Below, one piece after another: positions 1 through 5,522 of a DNA stretch of 5,616 nucleotides (position 1 is the first letter of the stretch; every line of letters begins with the position of its first letter). The stretch comes from Paraglaciecola arctica. GTDB taxonomy: Bacteria; Pseudomonadota; Gammaproteobacteria; Enterobacterales; Alteromonadaceae. The notes beneath the pieces are model-generated. The model was given only the letters and a program-made list of their open reading frames with translations, was not told where the DNA came from and searched no databases. Location: the NCBI GenBank assembly GCA_003232445.1, contig QIJM01000644.1:1-5616 (forward strand). Direction: 5' to 3'. A program made the position numbers and the translations under genes.

Positions 1-374
1 TTTTCTTGTTGGTATTTGTTGCCAAAGTGATATAGCACTTCCATATTGCCGGTGTCAGGCGCGTTGCAGTTAAATATTTCTGAGGCAAATAACACTCTAC
101 CCATTTGTTCTGCTAGTGGCGCATATTCTAATGTGGTTAAGCCTTTGCCTAACTCTGCGTCGGGCATAAATAGATTCCATAACCCAGCCTCTTGGGCTTT
201 TTTCTTAAGTGGTTCGATGAATGGATGGACTTGCCAATTCTTCCAGTTACCATCTGGGTTGAGTTTATGGGTTTCAGCATAAATTTGTTCTTCAACTGGA
301 TAAATATGTTCATCCATAAAAGCTTTAACACGTTCGATATAACCTTGCGTTTTTTCACTGTGGTTAAAATGCAT
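1..374 (-). CDS. Acyl-CoA dehydrogenase, N-terminal part (cut by window edge)
   Basis: The minus strand reads open from an ATG at 374 to the window edge, giving the first 124 residues of a flavin-dependent acyl-CoA dehydrogenase. The start MHFNHSEKTQ, the helix with AFMDEHIYPVEEQIY (19-32), the block AGLWNLFMPDAELGKGLT (63-80), LEYAPLAEQMGR (82-92) and FNCNAPDTGNMEVL (101-114) fit the ACAD10/11-like branch of the family, usually about 400 residues. These enzymes oxidise acyl-CoA at the alpha-beta bond with FAD and pass electrons to ETF in the cytoplasm. A GGAG Shine-Dalgarno lies 8 bases before the ATG (plus-strand 383-386). The visible part is the N-terminal helical domain; the FAD-binding core and catalytic base lie outside. 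It is divergent from the LysR gene at 519, a common regulator-target layout. Family is confident; substrate cannot be told. Confidence 0.93.
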   Translation of the reverse strand, partial: MHFNHSEKTQGYIERVKAFMDEHIYPVEEQIYAETHKLNPDGNWKNWQVHPFIEPLKKKAQEAGLWNLFMPDAELGKGLTTLEYAPLAEQMGRVLFASEIFNCNAPDTGNMEVLYHFGNKYQQE

Positions 375-455
375 GATAGTGACTCCAAAAGTAGTGTAAA
401 AAGAAATTAAATAAGGGCGTGTTGATCTTTTATATGTCCTAGCATAGTTGTTTTA

Positions 456-483
456 TTGAGTTGAACGAAATGAAAAATATTAT
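456..483 (+). promoter_or_regulatory. Candidate sigma70 promoter of the LysR gene
   Basis: TTGAGT (456-461) and TATTAT (478-483) are spaced by 16 bases, which would place transcription start near 490, about 30 bases before the LysR start codon. The region is very AT-rich, so other -10 choices (TATATA at 481-486) are possible. The downstream palindromes would overlap the transcription start, fitting repression by the regulator itself. Confidence 0.35.
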
Positions 484-507
484 ATAGTTACTATGAATTA
501 AATTCAT
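484..507. promoter_or_regulatory. Two overlapping inverted repeats, probable LysR operator
   Basis: ATGAATT-A-AATTCAT at 493-507 is a perfect inverted repeat with 7-base arms. It contains a T-N11-A core (T494, A506), the typical recognition pattern of LysR-type regulators. It overlaps by two bases a second perfect repeat, ATAGT-T-ACTAT at 484-494. Both lie 12 to 35 bases before the LysR ATG at 519 and inside the divergent spacer shared with the acyl-CoA dehydrogenase gene. Autoregulation is inferred; AT-rich DNA gives short palindromes by chance, so certainty is moderate. Confidence 0.45.
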
Positions 508-518
508 TGGTGAGAATG

Positions 519-1436
519 ATGACAAACGTTACAAAGATCCAGCAACTTGATCTTAATTTACTTAAAGTGTTTGAAAGTATTTATCACAAGCAGAATATGT
601 CGCGCGCCGCAGAGGTGCTACATATTACGCCTTCGGCAGTTAGCCATGCATTAAAAAGGCTACGAGAATGTTTGGGCGATCCGCTATTTCAGCGTAGCAA
701 TAATCGCATGTTACCCACACCCGCCTGTCAGCGTATGGCTCCGCAGATAATTGATAATCTCACTCGTTTAAGACAAATATTGCAGCATTGGGGGGAGTTT
801 CAACCGTGCAGCAGTCAACATCATTTTCGTCTAGGTATTCACTACGCCCTTGAACCTTCCATTTTGCCAAGGCTGGCTAAAAAACTCGCTGAGTTTGCAC
901 CTAACACTACCTTTGCCAGTGTTAAAGTTGATAGGGAAAACTTAACCCGAGAGTTAGGGGCAGGGCATATTGATATGGCGTTTGATGTGGCTTTGCCGAT
1001 TAAGCCTCCGGTGTTACACACAAAACTTATTGATGATGAGTTTTGTGTATTAATGCGTAAAGGGCATCCTCTTGAGGATAACTTAACACGGCAAACGTAC
1101 TTTGACGCTAATCATATCGGTGTATCTAACCGCCCAAGTGGCGCCGGAGCCGAGGATATTTTATTTCAACAACAAGGGTTTTCAAGGCATATCAATATTC
1201 GCTGCCAAAACTATCACGCAGCAAAAGCCATGCTGATTGAGTCTGACTTTTTATTAACTGTGCCGTATATATTAGGCAAGGAGTTAATGGGAGATATGGG
1301 GCAAGTTGATGGTTTGTCACAAATTCCTATGCCTGTGCGTTTAACCAATATTGAGACGCATCTCTACTGGCACAAAAACACTGAGCATGACGAAGCATTA
1401 AGTTGGTTTAGGCAAATTTTGGTATCACTGTTTTAG
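519..1436 (+). CDS. LysR-type transcriptional regulator
   Basis: This gene encodes a 305-residue cytoplasmic DNA-binding regulator, the usual length for LysR proteins. The N-terminal winged helix-turn-helix runs from about residue 10 to 68: LDLNLLKVFESIYHKQNMSR, then AAEVLHITPSAVSHALKRL and GDPLFQR (53-59). This pattern is closest to the NodD/NahR/LinR style of LysR proteins. The rest, about 88-300, is the periplasmic-binding-protein-like effector domain (for example FRLGIHYALEPSILPRLAKK). In-frame TTG (507), GTG (510), ATG (516) and ATG (519) are possible starts. I chose 519 because GGTGAG at 509-514 leaves a workable 4-base spacer, and because earlier starts run into the palindrome at 493-507. 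It is divergent from the acyl-CoA dehydrogenase, so that gene is the likely target, with a fatty-acid or related acyl ligand possible but unproven. Confidence 0.93.
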   Translation: MTNVTKIQQLDLNLLKVFESIYHKQNMSRAAEVLHITPSAVSHALKRLRECLGDPLFQRSNNRMLPTPACQRMAPQIIDNLTRLRQILQHWGEFQPCSSQHHFRLGIHYALEPSILPRLAKKLAEFAPNTTFASVKVDRENLTRELGAGHIDMAFDVALPIKPPVLHTKLIDDEFCVLMRKGHPLEDNLTRQTYFDANHIGVSNRPSGAGAEDILFQQQGFSRHINIRCQNYHAAKAMLIESDFLLTVPYILGKELMGDMGQVDGLSQIPMPVRLTNIETHLYWHKNTEHDEALSWFRQILVSLF

Positions 1437-1504
1437 TTTATTATTGGCTCTGGTCGCGTTAGCGTTATCATGACATCAAAGGTGCTGAAGAAATAAACCA
1501 AAGA

Positions 1505-1699
1505 TTATGTGATGGATTGGTATAACTCTTCTACCTTTTCTGCTGCTAATGCAGCAACATGTCCTTGTGCGTTGTGTAAAGTGTTGGGTAGGCGTTTTCC
1601 AATCTTGTTTTGGAGTGCATCTAAGGGCGATGTGATCTGCCAACCATTTTTGTATAATAACTTTGTTATTATACGCTGGAAAGATAACGGTCTAAACGT
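1505..1699 (-). pseudogene. Start-less remnant of an unidentified protein's C-terminus
   Basis: The minus strand is open for 64 codons ending in TAA at 1505-1507. Its translation includes NGWQITSPLDALQNKIGKRL followed by PNTLHNAQGHVAALAAEKVE and ELYQSIT, which has the composition of a real soluble helical protein tail. There is no ATG, GTG or TTG in the frame and an in-frame stop bounds it at 1700-1702, so it cannot be an intact gene. The overlapping plus-strand frame at 1509-1784 is rich in cysteine and tryptophan and looks like the antisense shadow. I read it as the stump of a gene whose front was lost by rearrangement before the glycosyltransferase gene. The parent family is not recognised. 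A chance open frame remains possible. Confidence 0.4.
1652..1674. repeat. Perfect palindrome, 10-base arms, 3-base centre
   Basis: GTATAATAAC (1652-1661), TTT, GTTATTATAC (1665-1674) is a perfect inverted repeat. It is not followed by a T run on either strand, so it is not a normal intrinsic terminator. Each arm carries a full TATAAT, one on each strand. On the minus strand TTTAGA lies 17 bases before TATAAT; on the plus strand no good -35 is seen. It sits 63 bases before the glycosyltransferase GTG and may be that gene's promoter-operator. A smaller perfect palindrome, TAAACGTTTA, lies at 1693-1702 between it and the gene. Confidence 0.5.
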
Positions 1700-1737
1700 T
1701 TACAAAACGTTGGATAACCTGTTCATCAATAGAGAGA

Positions 1738-2451
1738 GTGCCTTTTTTGTTAAGTATTATATTACCCACCATAAACGAGTCTAAAACAGGTTATTTGTCG
1801 CAGATATTAAACGCGTATCAAGATTTAGTTGATTGCGAAATTATTTGTGTCGATGGGGGGAGCACAGATAACACTCTGCAAATTGTTGAACAGTCTTCAG
1901 CCTATTTAATTGCAACTGATATTGCTTCCAGAGCTGGTCGCTTGAATGAGGGTATAAGACAGGCTAGGTTCCCGCTGATACTGTTGCATCATCCGCGTAG
2001 TATTGTTGATGTTGAGGGGATCAAGGCATTAATGGCACAGTCAGCAGATATTCAATGGGGAGCCTTTACTCATCAGTTCAATATTCAGCACCCATTGCTG
2101 AACTTCACTTCCTGGTATTCGAATCAAATGCGTGGTGACAGGCGTGGAGTGTATTATTTGGATCACTGTTTATTTGCCCAAAAGCAGTTGTTATTGGATG
2201 TGGGGCTCATTCCGGAAATCGATATTTTCGAAGATACAGAGATTTGTTTAAAGCTTAATAAAAAAGCCAAACCAGTTAGGCTGCCTTACATTAGTCAAAC
2301 TTCAGCCATTCGGTTTCAAACTAATGGGATCTATAGCCAAGCACTTAAAAACCAATATATGAAATGGTGTTATTACTTTAGTGGCTCTGATAAAAAGATG
2401 AATGCGCTTTATGAAAAAGGTATTGAATTGAATACTAAGTATAAAAAATAG
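1738..2451 (+). CDS. Family 2 glycosyltransferase, TIGR04283-like
   Basis: The 237-residue product is a GT-A fold glycosyltransferase with no membrane segment, probably cytoplasmic. The fold start is SIILPTINES (6-15), the nucleotide-binding stretch is CVDGGSTDNT (37-46), then SRAGRLNEG (64-72), RGDRRGVYY (132-140) and the acidic IFEDTEICLKL (163-173). The order and the SRA-x-x-x-N and RGD blocks match the TIGR04283 group, often called selenodomain- or arsenosugar-associated transferases. In that group a HADT-like motif follows the central strand; here the place is held by HHPRS (84-88), so the acidic metal ligand is missing. Start is uncertain: GTG at 1738 gives the longest form, but AGAGAG lies directly against it, while TTG at 1747 has that AGAGAG at an 8-base spacing. 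No partner sugar genes are nearby, so acceptor and donor are unknown. Confidence 0.82.
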   Translation: MPFLLSIILPTINESKTGYLSQILNAYQDLVDCEIICVDGGSTDNTLQIVEQSSAYLIATDIASRAGRLNEGIRQARFPLILLHHPRSIVDVEGIKALMAQSADIQWGAFTHQFNIQHPLLNFTSWYSNQMRGDRRGVYYLDHCLFAQKQLLLDVGLIPEIDIFEDTEICLKLNKKAKPVRLPYISQTSAIRFQTNGIYSQALKNQYMKWCYYFSGSDKKMNALYEKGIELNTKYKK

Positions 2452-2462
2452 CCTAGGCTATT
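2447..2462. repeat. Perfect 16-base palindrome over the glycosyltransferase stop codon
   Basis: AATAGCCT-AGGCTATT is fully self-complementary and contains the TAG stop of the glycosyltransferase (2449-2451). As RNA it could form a 6-bp stem with a CTAG loop. Downstream on the plus strand there are only two T residues, so it is at best a weak terminator for the glycosyltransferase. On the minus strand the stem is followed by a run of T, but no minus-strand gene needs ending here. Confidence 0.4.
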
Positions 2463-2544
2463 AGAGGCATCAAAGCGCTGATATTGCTAGTATATATAAA
2501 AGTCACATCTAGCTAACAAACCTTCCCTTTCGCTTAAGGAAAAT

Positions 2545-4422
2545 ATGGCAGCGCTAAAAAAACATCATATGGCAATCTGGTCTAAGACTTTATCGATAGC
2601 TTTGTTCTTTATGACTATGTTGATATTTTTGCCTCTTATTTACCATTTTGGCGTAGCTTTACAACCCGCTGAAAAACAAGCCTACGATGGCTATATAACT
2701 ATCCAGTCGTCTGATTTCTCTCAAAGAAAGACACTTGCTTTAGTGGGAAACTGGTCTTTCTTTTGGCAGCAACTACTTGAGCCTGACCAAGTGAAAGCGT
2801 CTACAAAAAAGTCCACTTTGATAAAAGGAAGTGGCGGCTGGCAATCTGCTCAATATGACTCAAATTATGCCGCTATTGGTTTTGCTACTTATCATCTGGA
2901 TGTCACTTTGCAACAAAGTGCTAGCAATTTGGCTATTCGAATTCCTCAAATTGAAAGTGCCTACAGGTTATATATAAATTTTGAGTTTATGGCCTCAGGT
3001 GGCTTAGTGACAGACACTGAATCAGCTGCATTACCGGGATACAATACTGCCATTGTTAGAATACCTGATGGTCTCAAAACATTTTCTATCACCATACAAA
3101 TATCAAATTATCATTCAGATTGGGGCGGTTTATGGGAACCTATCGTACTTGGAGATGCCGACTCTTTACACACTCTTGAACGGGATAAAGTTGGATTAAG
3201 TATGTTTATTCTTGGGGCGCTGCTAATTACAGCTATCCACTCGTTGATCCAGTTTTTCATGCGGCCTGCAGATAACATTCCACTGGTATTTGCATGTTTA
3301 TGCCTACTCCTGTTTCTACGGGAGTTTACGATTGAACATATGAGTTTTGCATTATCAGCACTCGCGGGTGGTTTTGTGTTGATAACAAAATTAAATTTCT
3401 TTAGCTTTTACGCTGGCATTCCAACTGCCTTGTATTTCTTTCACTTATGTTACCGCCGAGAGTTTCATTCTAAATTTTGTTCGTTGATTTATGTAGTGTG
3501 TGTTGTTTTTGCAGCTTTTATTTTGTTTTTTCCTACACGTTATTTCGGCATCTCTCTCATTATTTTCCAATTTATTGCACTGGCCGTAATGATTTATATA
3601 TTGCAAAGAATGTGGGTGGCAATGAGCAAAAAACAAACAGGCGCTGGGGTCATGTTGATTGGCTCGTCGATAGCTTTCGCTTTTGCTGTAAATGATATTT
3701 TAAATGCAAACGGTGTGATTACTACTGGCCGATTTTTTAGCCTAGGTATTGTTGGTTTTATCATGTGTCAGAGTTTTGTGGCAAATAATCTATTCAATCA
3801 TTTGATTAATAATAACGAGACACTGACTGACAAGCTTAAGGAGCGCAACGCAGATTTAGAGCTTATGAGTGAGCTACTAGAGACTAAAGTTGAACAACGC
3901 ACGCGGCAGCTTAAATTAGCCAATAATGAACTAAAAACCTTGGCTAATAACGATCCTTTAACCAATACCTTTAATCGATATGGTTTACAACAGTATATTC
4001 AAGCCGCATTTGAGCGTTATCGGCGTTCGCAAGAGTCGTTTTGCATCGTACTGATTGATTACGATCATTTCAAAGAAGTGAATGACAATTACGGACACGA
4101 TGTGGGCGACATTGTATTGGTGACGGGAGCAGATTTGATAAAAGAAGGTATTCGGGAACAAGATAAATTGGCGCGGTGGGGTGGCGAAGAATTTCTCATT
4201 TTACTACCGGACACTGATTTGGAAGGTGCATTAGCTATTGCGCACAAGCTTAAAGATGTAATTAATGCCAATCCTATTGGGCAACCCATTAGCGTAGCGA
4301 TATCGGTGACAGGCGGAGTAGCTCAAGTCACTCATAATGATACTTTTGAAATGCTGTTTAAACGGGCTGATGACGCCTTGTATCAAGGTAAACAGTGCGG
4401 AAGAAATCGTATTTGTAGTTAA
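2545..4422 (+). CDS. 7TM-DISM sensor diguanylate cyclase (GGDEF)
   Basis: This 625-residue inner-membrane protein makes cyclic di-GMP from two GTP in response to a periplasmic signal. An N-terminal anchor (about 12-34) is followed by a periplasmic beta-sandwich domain (about 40-215) with GNWSFFWQQLL (68-78), a hallmark of the 7TM-DISM sensors and possibly carbohydrate-binding. Seven hydrophobic helices span about 217-415. A coiled coil (about 422-466) leads to the GGDEF domain (about 466-622), with NNDPLTN at 468-474, the metal aspartate in LIDYDHF (D505), and GGEEF at 546-550. An inhibitory RxxD site (R537, D540) stands exactly five residues before GGEEF, so the enzyme should be active and product-inhibited. 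There is no EAL domain. ATG at 2545 has AGGA four bases upstream. It is 93 bases after the glycosyltransferase and probably transcribed separately; c-di-GMP typically drives surface attachment and matrix production. Confidence 0.95.
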   Translation: MAALKKHHMAIWSKTLSIALFFMTMLIFLPLIYHFGVALQPAEKQAYDGYITIQSSDFSQRKTLALVGNWSFFWQQLLEPDQVKASTKKSTLIKGSGGWQSAQYDSNYAAIGFATYHLDVTLQQSASNLAIRIPQIESAYRLYINFEFMASGGLVTDTESAALPGYNTAIVRIPDGLKTFSITIQISNYHSDWGGLWEPIVLGDADSLHTLERDKVGLSMFILGALLITAIHSLIQFFMRPADNIPLVFACLCLLLFLREFTIEHMSFALSALAGGFVLITKLNFFSFYAGIPTALYFFHLCYRREFHSKFCSLIYVVCVVFAAFILFFPTRYFGISLIIFQFIALAVMIYILQRMWVAMSKKQTGAGVMLIGSSIAFAFAVNDILNANGVITTGRFFSLGIVGFIMCQSFVANNLFNHLINNNETLTDKLKERNADLELMSELLETKVEQRTRQLKLANNELKTLANNDPLTNTFNRYGLQQYIQAAFERYRRSQESFCIVLIDYDHFKEVNDNYGHDVGDIVLVTGADLIKEGIREQDKLARWGGEEFLILLPDTDLEGALAIAHKLKDVINANPIGQPISVAISVTGGVAQVTHNDTFEMLFKRADDALYQGKQCGRNRICS

Positions 4423-4498
4423 TTATGCTAACGAGCCTTGCCAAGATAGACTGCAATCAGGCTACGTGAAATAATACTTTATAGTGATAATAGTGTCA

Positions 4499-4508
4499 CA
4501 TGATCATG
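4499..4508. repeat. Short perfect palindrome before lspA
   Basis: CATGATCATG is fully self-complementary and lies 16 bases before the lspA ATG. TATAGT at 4480-4485 or GATAAT at 4486-4491 could be -10 elements for lspA, though no convincing -35 is seen. An operator role is possible but the short length makes chance equally likely. Confidence 0.2.
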
Positions 4509-4524
4509 GTTGAATAAAAAATAG

Positions 4525-5022
4525 ATGAACATATTAAAACGCGTACAAATGATATTGGTTATTTGTTTAATCAGTGTTGGAGTTGACCAAAGTACTAAGT
4601 GGTATGCCTCTGAGTATCTACCCAAATTTGAAATGACCAGTTACTGGAGCGATATGTTACGTATTGGCTATGCAGAAAATACCGGTGCTTTTTTAGGTTT
4701 AGGCAGCGGTATGTCGGACTCAGCCAAGTTTTGGATATTTGTTTGTGCGGTGGCAGTGATCCTCTCTGCTCTGCTGATTTATATCCTAAGAACCCAAACA
4801 CAAACAGCATACGGATTGACTTCGTTAACCCTTATTTTTTCCGGTGGCATCAGTAATTTTTACGACAGAGTGGTCAACAATGGCGCAGTCATCGACTTTT
4901 TAAATGTAGGTATTGGCTCGTTACGTACAGGTATATTTAACGTAGCCGATATGGCAATCATGTTAGGCGTGTTTTTATTACTGTTTGCCAAAGATAAAAA
5001 GGCCGACAGTAAGGACGCATGA
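4525..5022 (+). CDS. lspA: Lipoprotein signal peptidase (signal peptidase II)
   Basis: The 165-residue product is the inner-membrane aspartyl peptidase that cuts the signal peptide of prolipoproteins just before the diacylated cysteine. Four hydrophobic segments are visible: about 7-24, 67-89, 96-110 and 138-154. Family motifs are all present: VDQSTKW (20-26), ENTGAFLG (51-58), SNFYDRVVNNGAVIDFL (110-126) and FNVADMAI (138-145). The catalytic pair is D114 and D142. The length is normal for the family. The ATG at 4525 has no clear Shine-Dalgarno, but it gives the usual distance of about 20 residues to the DQ motif. The gene lies alone, not in the ileS-lspA-fkpB-ispH cluster where the housekeeping copy usually sits, so it may be a second copy. 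The next gene, 500 bases downstream, encodes a lipoprotein, a likely substrate. Confidence 0.96.
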   Translation: MNILKRVQMILVICLISVGVDQSTKWYASEYLPKFEMTSYWSDMLRIGYAENTGAFLGLGSGMSDSAKFWIFVCAVAVILSALLIYILRTQTQTAYGLTSLTLIFSGGISNFYDRVVNNGAVIDFLNVGIGSLRTGIFNVADMAIMLGVFLLLFAKDKKADSKDA

Positions 5023-5046
5023 ACTTATGGTAAATTATCTTGGATG

Positions 5047-5079
5047 GGGGCAGGTTTATTCTGACCCCGATAGTTTTTA
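5047..5079 (+). terminator. GC-rich hairpin after lspA: terminator or REP-like element
   Basis: GGGGCAG (5047-5053) pairs with CTGACCCC (5061-5068) through seven base pairs with one bulged A, around the loop GTTTATT. A T-rich run begins at 5074, five bases after the stem, so this may end lspA transcription. Read on the minus strand it is GGGGTCAG-AATAAAC-CTGCCCC, which resembles the bulged REP-type hairpins linked to TnpA-REP (RAYT) transposases in marine gammaproteobacteria. That resemblance is from memory of the motif style and needs a genome-wide count. Confidence 0.5.
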
Positions 5080-5125
5080 TTCTGATTTCGAGAATTACAA
5101 TTTGATTAAACTGGTTACAAATTGA

Positions 5126-5218
5126 TCAGAAGAAAAAGTACTTCGACCAACCCTTAGCTATATACTTTGCAATTCGCCAGACACGCTGATCAAAGTGCGT
5201 ACAAGGAATTTGATTTAG
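5126..5218 (-). pseudogene. Possible short protein remnant on the minus strand
   Basis: A 30-codon minus-strand frame bounded by stops at both ends reads IPCTHFDQRVWRIAKYIAKG near its middle and finishes WSKYFFF. It has no ATG, GTG or TTG start. The stretch FDQRVWRIAKYIAKGWSKY has a protein-like composition and lies beside the REP-like hairpin, so it could be the tail of a decayed mobile or other gene. It is short enough to be chance, and no family is recognised. Confidence 0.18.
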
Positions 5219-5222
5219 TTAC

Positions 5223-5250
5223 TTGACGACTCTACTGTTCTCATTATACA
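5223..5250 (+). promoter_or_regulatory. Candidate strong sigma70 promoter upstream of the lipoprotein gene
   Basis: TTGACG (5223-5228) and TATACA (5245-5250) are spaced by 16 bases, the best sigma70-type match in the window. Transcription would start near 5257, leaving a leader of about 265 bases before the lipoprotein ATG at 5523, or it could serve an unseen small RNA. A weaker alternative nearer the gene is TTGCAA (5432-5437) and TAAAAT (5453-5458), spaced by 15. Confidence 0.5.
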
Positions 5251-5256
5251 ATTTTG

Positions 5257-5289
5257 TTTTACGTCATATAGTTATACTGTTACGTAAAA
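5257..5289. repeat. Inverted repeat at the predicted transcription start
   Basis: TTTTACGT (5257-5264) and ACGTAAAA (5282-5289) are perfect 8-base complements with a 17-base spacing. They begin right at the start site predicted from the TTGACG/TATACA promoter. They could be half-sites for a dimeric regulator or the first stem of the leader RNA. Confidence 0.4.
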
Positions 5290-5305
5290 ATTAGAAAAAA
5301 TTAGA
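5286..5305. repeat. Tandem duplication of AAAAATTAGA
   Basis: Two exact, adjoining copies of the 10-base unit AAAAATTAGA fill 5286-5305. The 10-base period places the A-tracts on the same face of the helix, which favours DNA bending or repeated protein contact. It may equally be simple slippage in AT-rich DNA. Confidence 0.5.
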
Positions 5306-5347
5306 TATGAAGCAGAACTCCAACATGGATTGTTATAGGTTTTAACT

Positions 5348-5398
5348 ATGAATAAGTGTTTCTACGGTAAATGTTATTTGTCAATAACAATTATATGA
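5348..5398 (+). CDS. Possible 16-residue leader peptide
   Basis: ATG at 5348 starts a 16-codon frame, MNKCFYGKCYLSITII, ending TGA at 5396-5398. AGGT at 5337-5340 is a possible ribosome binding site with a 7-base spacer. It lies inside the predicted leader of the lipoprotein gene and its stop codon falls within the hairpin at 5386-5410, a geometry that could couple translation to folding. There is no run of one amino acid as in classic attenuators, and the frame may be chance. Confidence 0.15.
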   Translation: MNKCFYGKCYLSITII

Positions 5399-5410
5399 TG
5401 ATATATTGTT
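5386..5410 (+). repeat. AT-rich hairpin in the lipoprotein leader
   Basis: AACAA (5386-5390) pairs with TTGTT (5406-5410) and TATAT (5392-5396) with ATATA (5401-5405), giving ten base pairs with one bulged T and a GATG loop. It is followed by GCCCG, not a T run, so it is not a terminator. A second small stem, AACAT-GATA-ATGTT, follows at 5420-5433. Confidence 0.35.
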
Positions 5411-5462
5411 TGCCCGTAAAACATGATAATGTTGCAAACCGAAAAACAGGATTAAAATGTAC

Positions 5463-5505
5463 TCATATGTTCGTCATATGCTGTATTTAAATAATATTTA
5501 AATAA
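5463..5505. promoter_or_regulatory. Two pairs of 11-base-period repeats before the lipoprotein gene
   Basis: TCATATG occurs at 5463-5469 and again at 5474-5480, exactly 11 bases apart, each containing the palindrome CATATG. Four bases on, TATTTAAATAA is perfectly duplicated in tandem at 5484-5494 and 5495-5505, each copy holding the palindrome TATTTAAATA. All four units are palindromic and in helical phase, directly before the ribosome binding site, which suggests cooperative operator sites or AT-rich sites bound by a silencer such as H-NS. Function is inferred only. Confidence 0.4.
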
Positions 5506-5522
5506 ATAGGAACACTATAATA

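Larger units (their letters stand above)
5023..5522. other. 500-base non-coding, highly patterned spacer
   Basis: No complete gene of normal size is seen on either strand between lspA and the lipoprotein gene. The stretch is AT-rich and holds, in order, a REP-like hairpin, a possible minus-strand protein fragment, a good promoter, two longer inverted repeats, three short tandem or direct repeat pairs and one 16-codon reading frame. These are listed separately. Confidence 0.7.

Noticed and set aside
149..388. Minus-strand 79-codon frame and two plus-strand frames (46-282, 192-410) at the left end
   Set aside because: They overlap in other frames the clear acyl-CoA dehydrogenase coding sequence on the minus strand.
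1509..1784. Plus-strand 91-codon reading frame between the LysR and glycosyltransferase genes
   Set aside because: It has no good ribosome site, has cysteine- and tryptophan-rich antisense-like composition, and overlaps the glycosyltransferase start in another frame.
3445..4289. Short frames within the diguanylate cyclase gene on both strands
   Set aside because: They are shadows of a well-supported 625-residue protein with continuous domain motifs.
4434..4463. Terminator for the diguanylate cyclase from AGCCT...AGGCT
   Set aside because: The stem is five pairs with a 20-base loop and no T run follows.
4483..4500. CRP-like site AGTGA...TCACA before lspA
   Set aside because: The half-sites are 8 bases apart, not the required 6, and the first is not TGTGA.
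4595..4810. Minus-strand 71-codon frame within lspA
   Set aside because: It is antisense to all conserved lspA motifs and has no family signal.
5417..5460. Possible cyclic-di-GMP (GEMM-I) riboswitch suggested by GCAAACC then GAAA and the nearby diguanylate cyclase
   Set aside because: The second conserved block (ACGCAAAGCC-like) and the P1b and P2 stems are missing, so only a short match remains.
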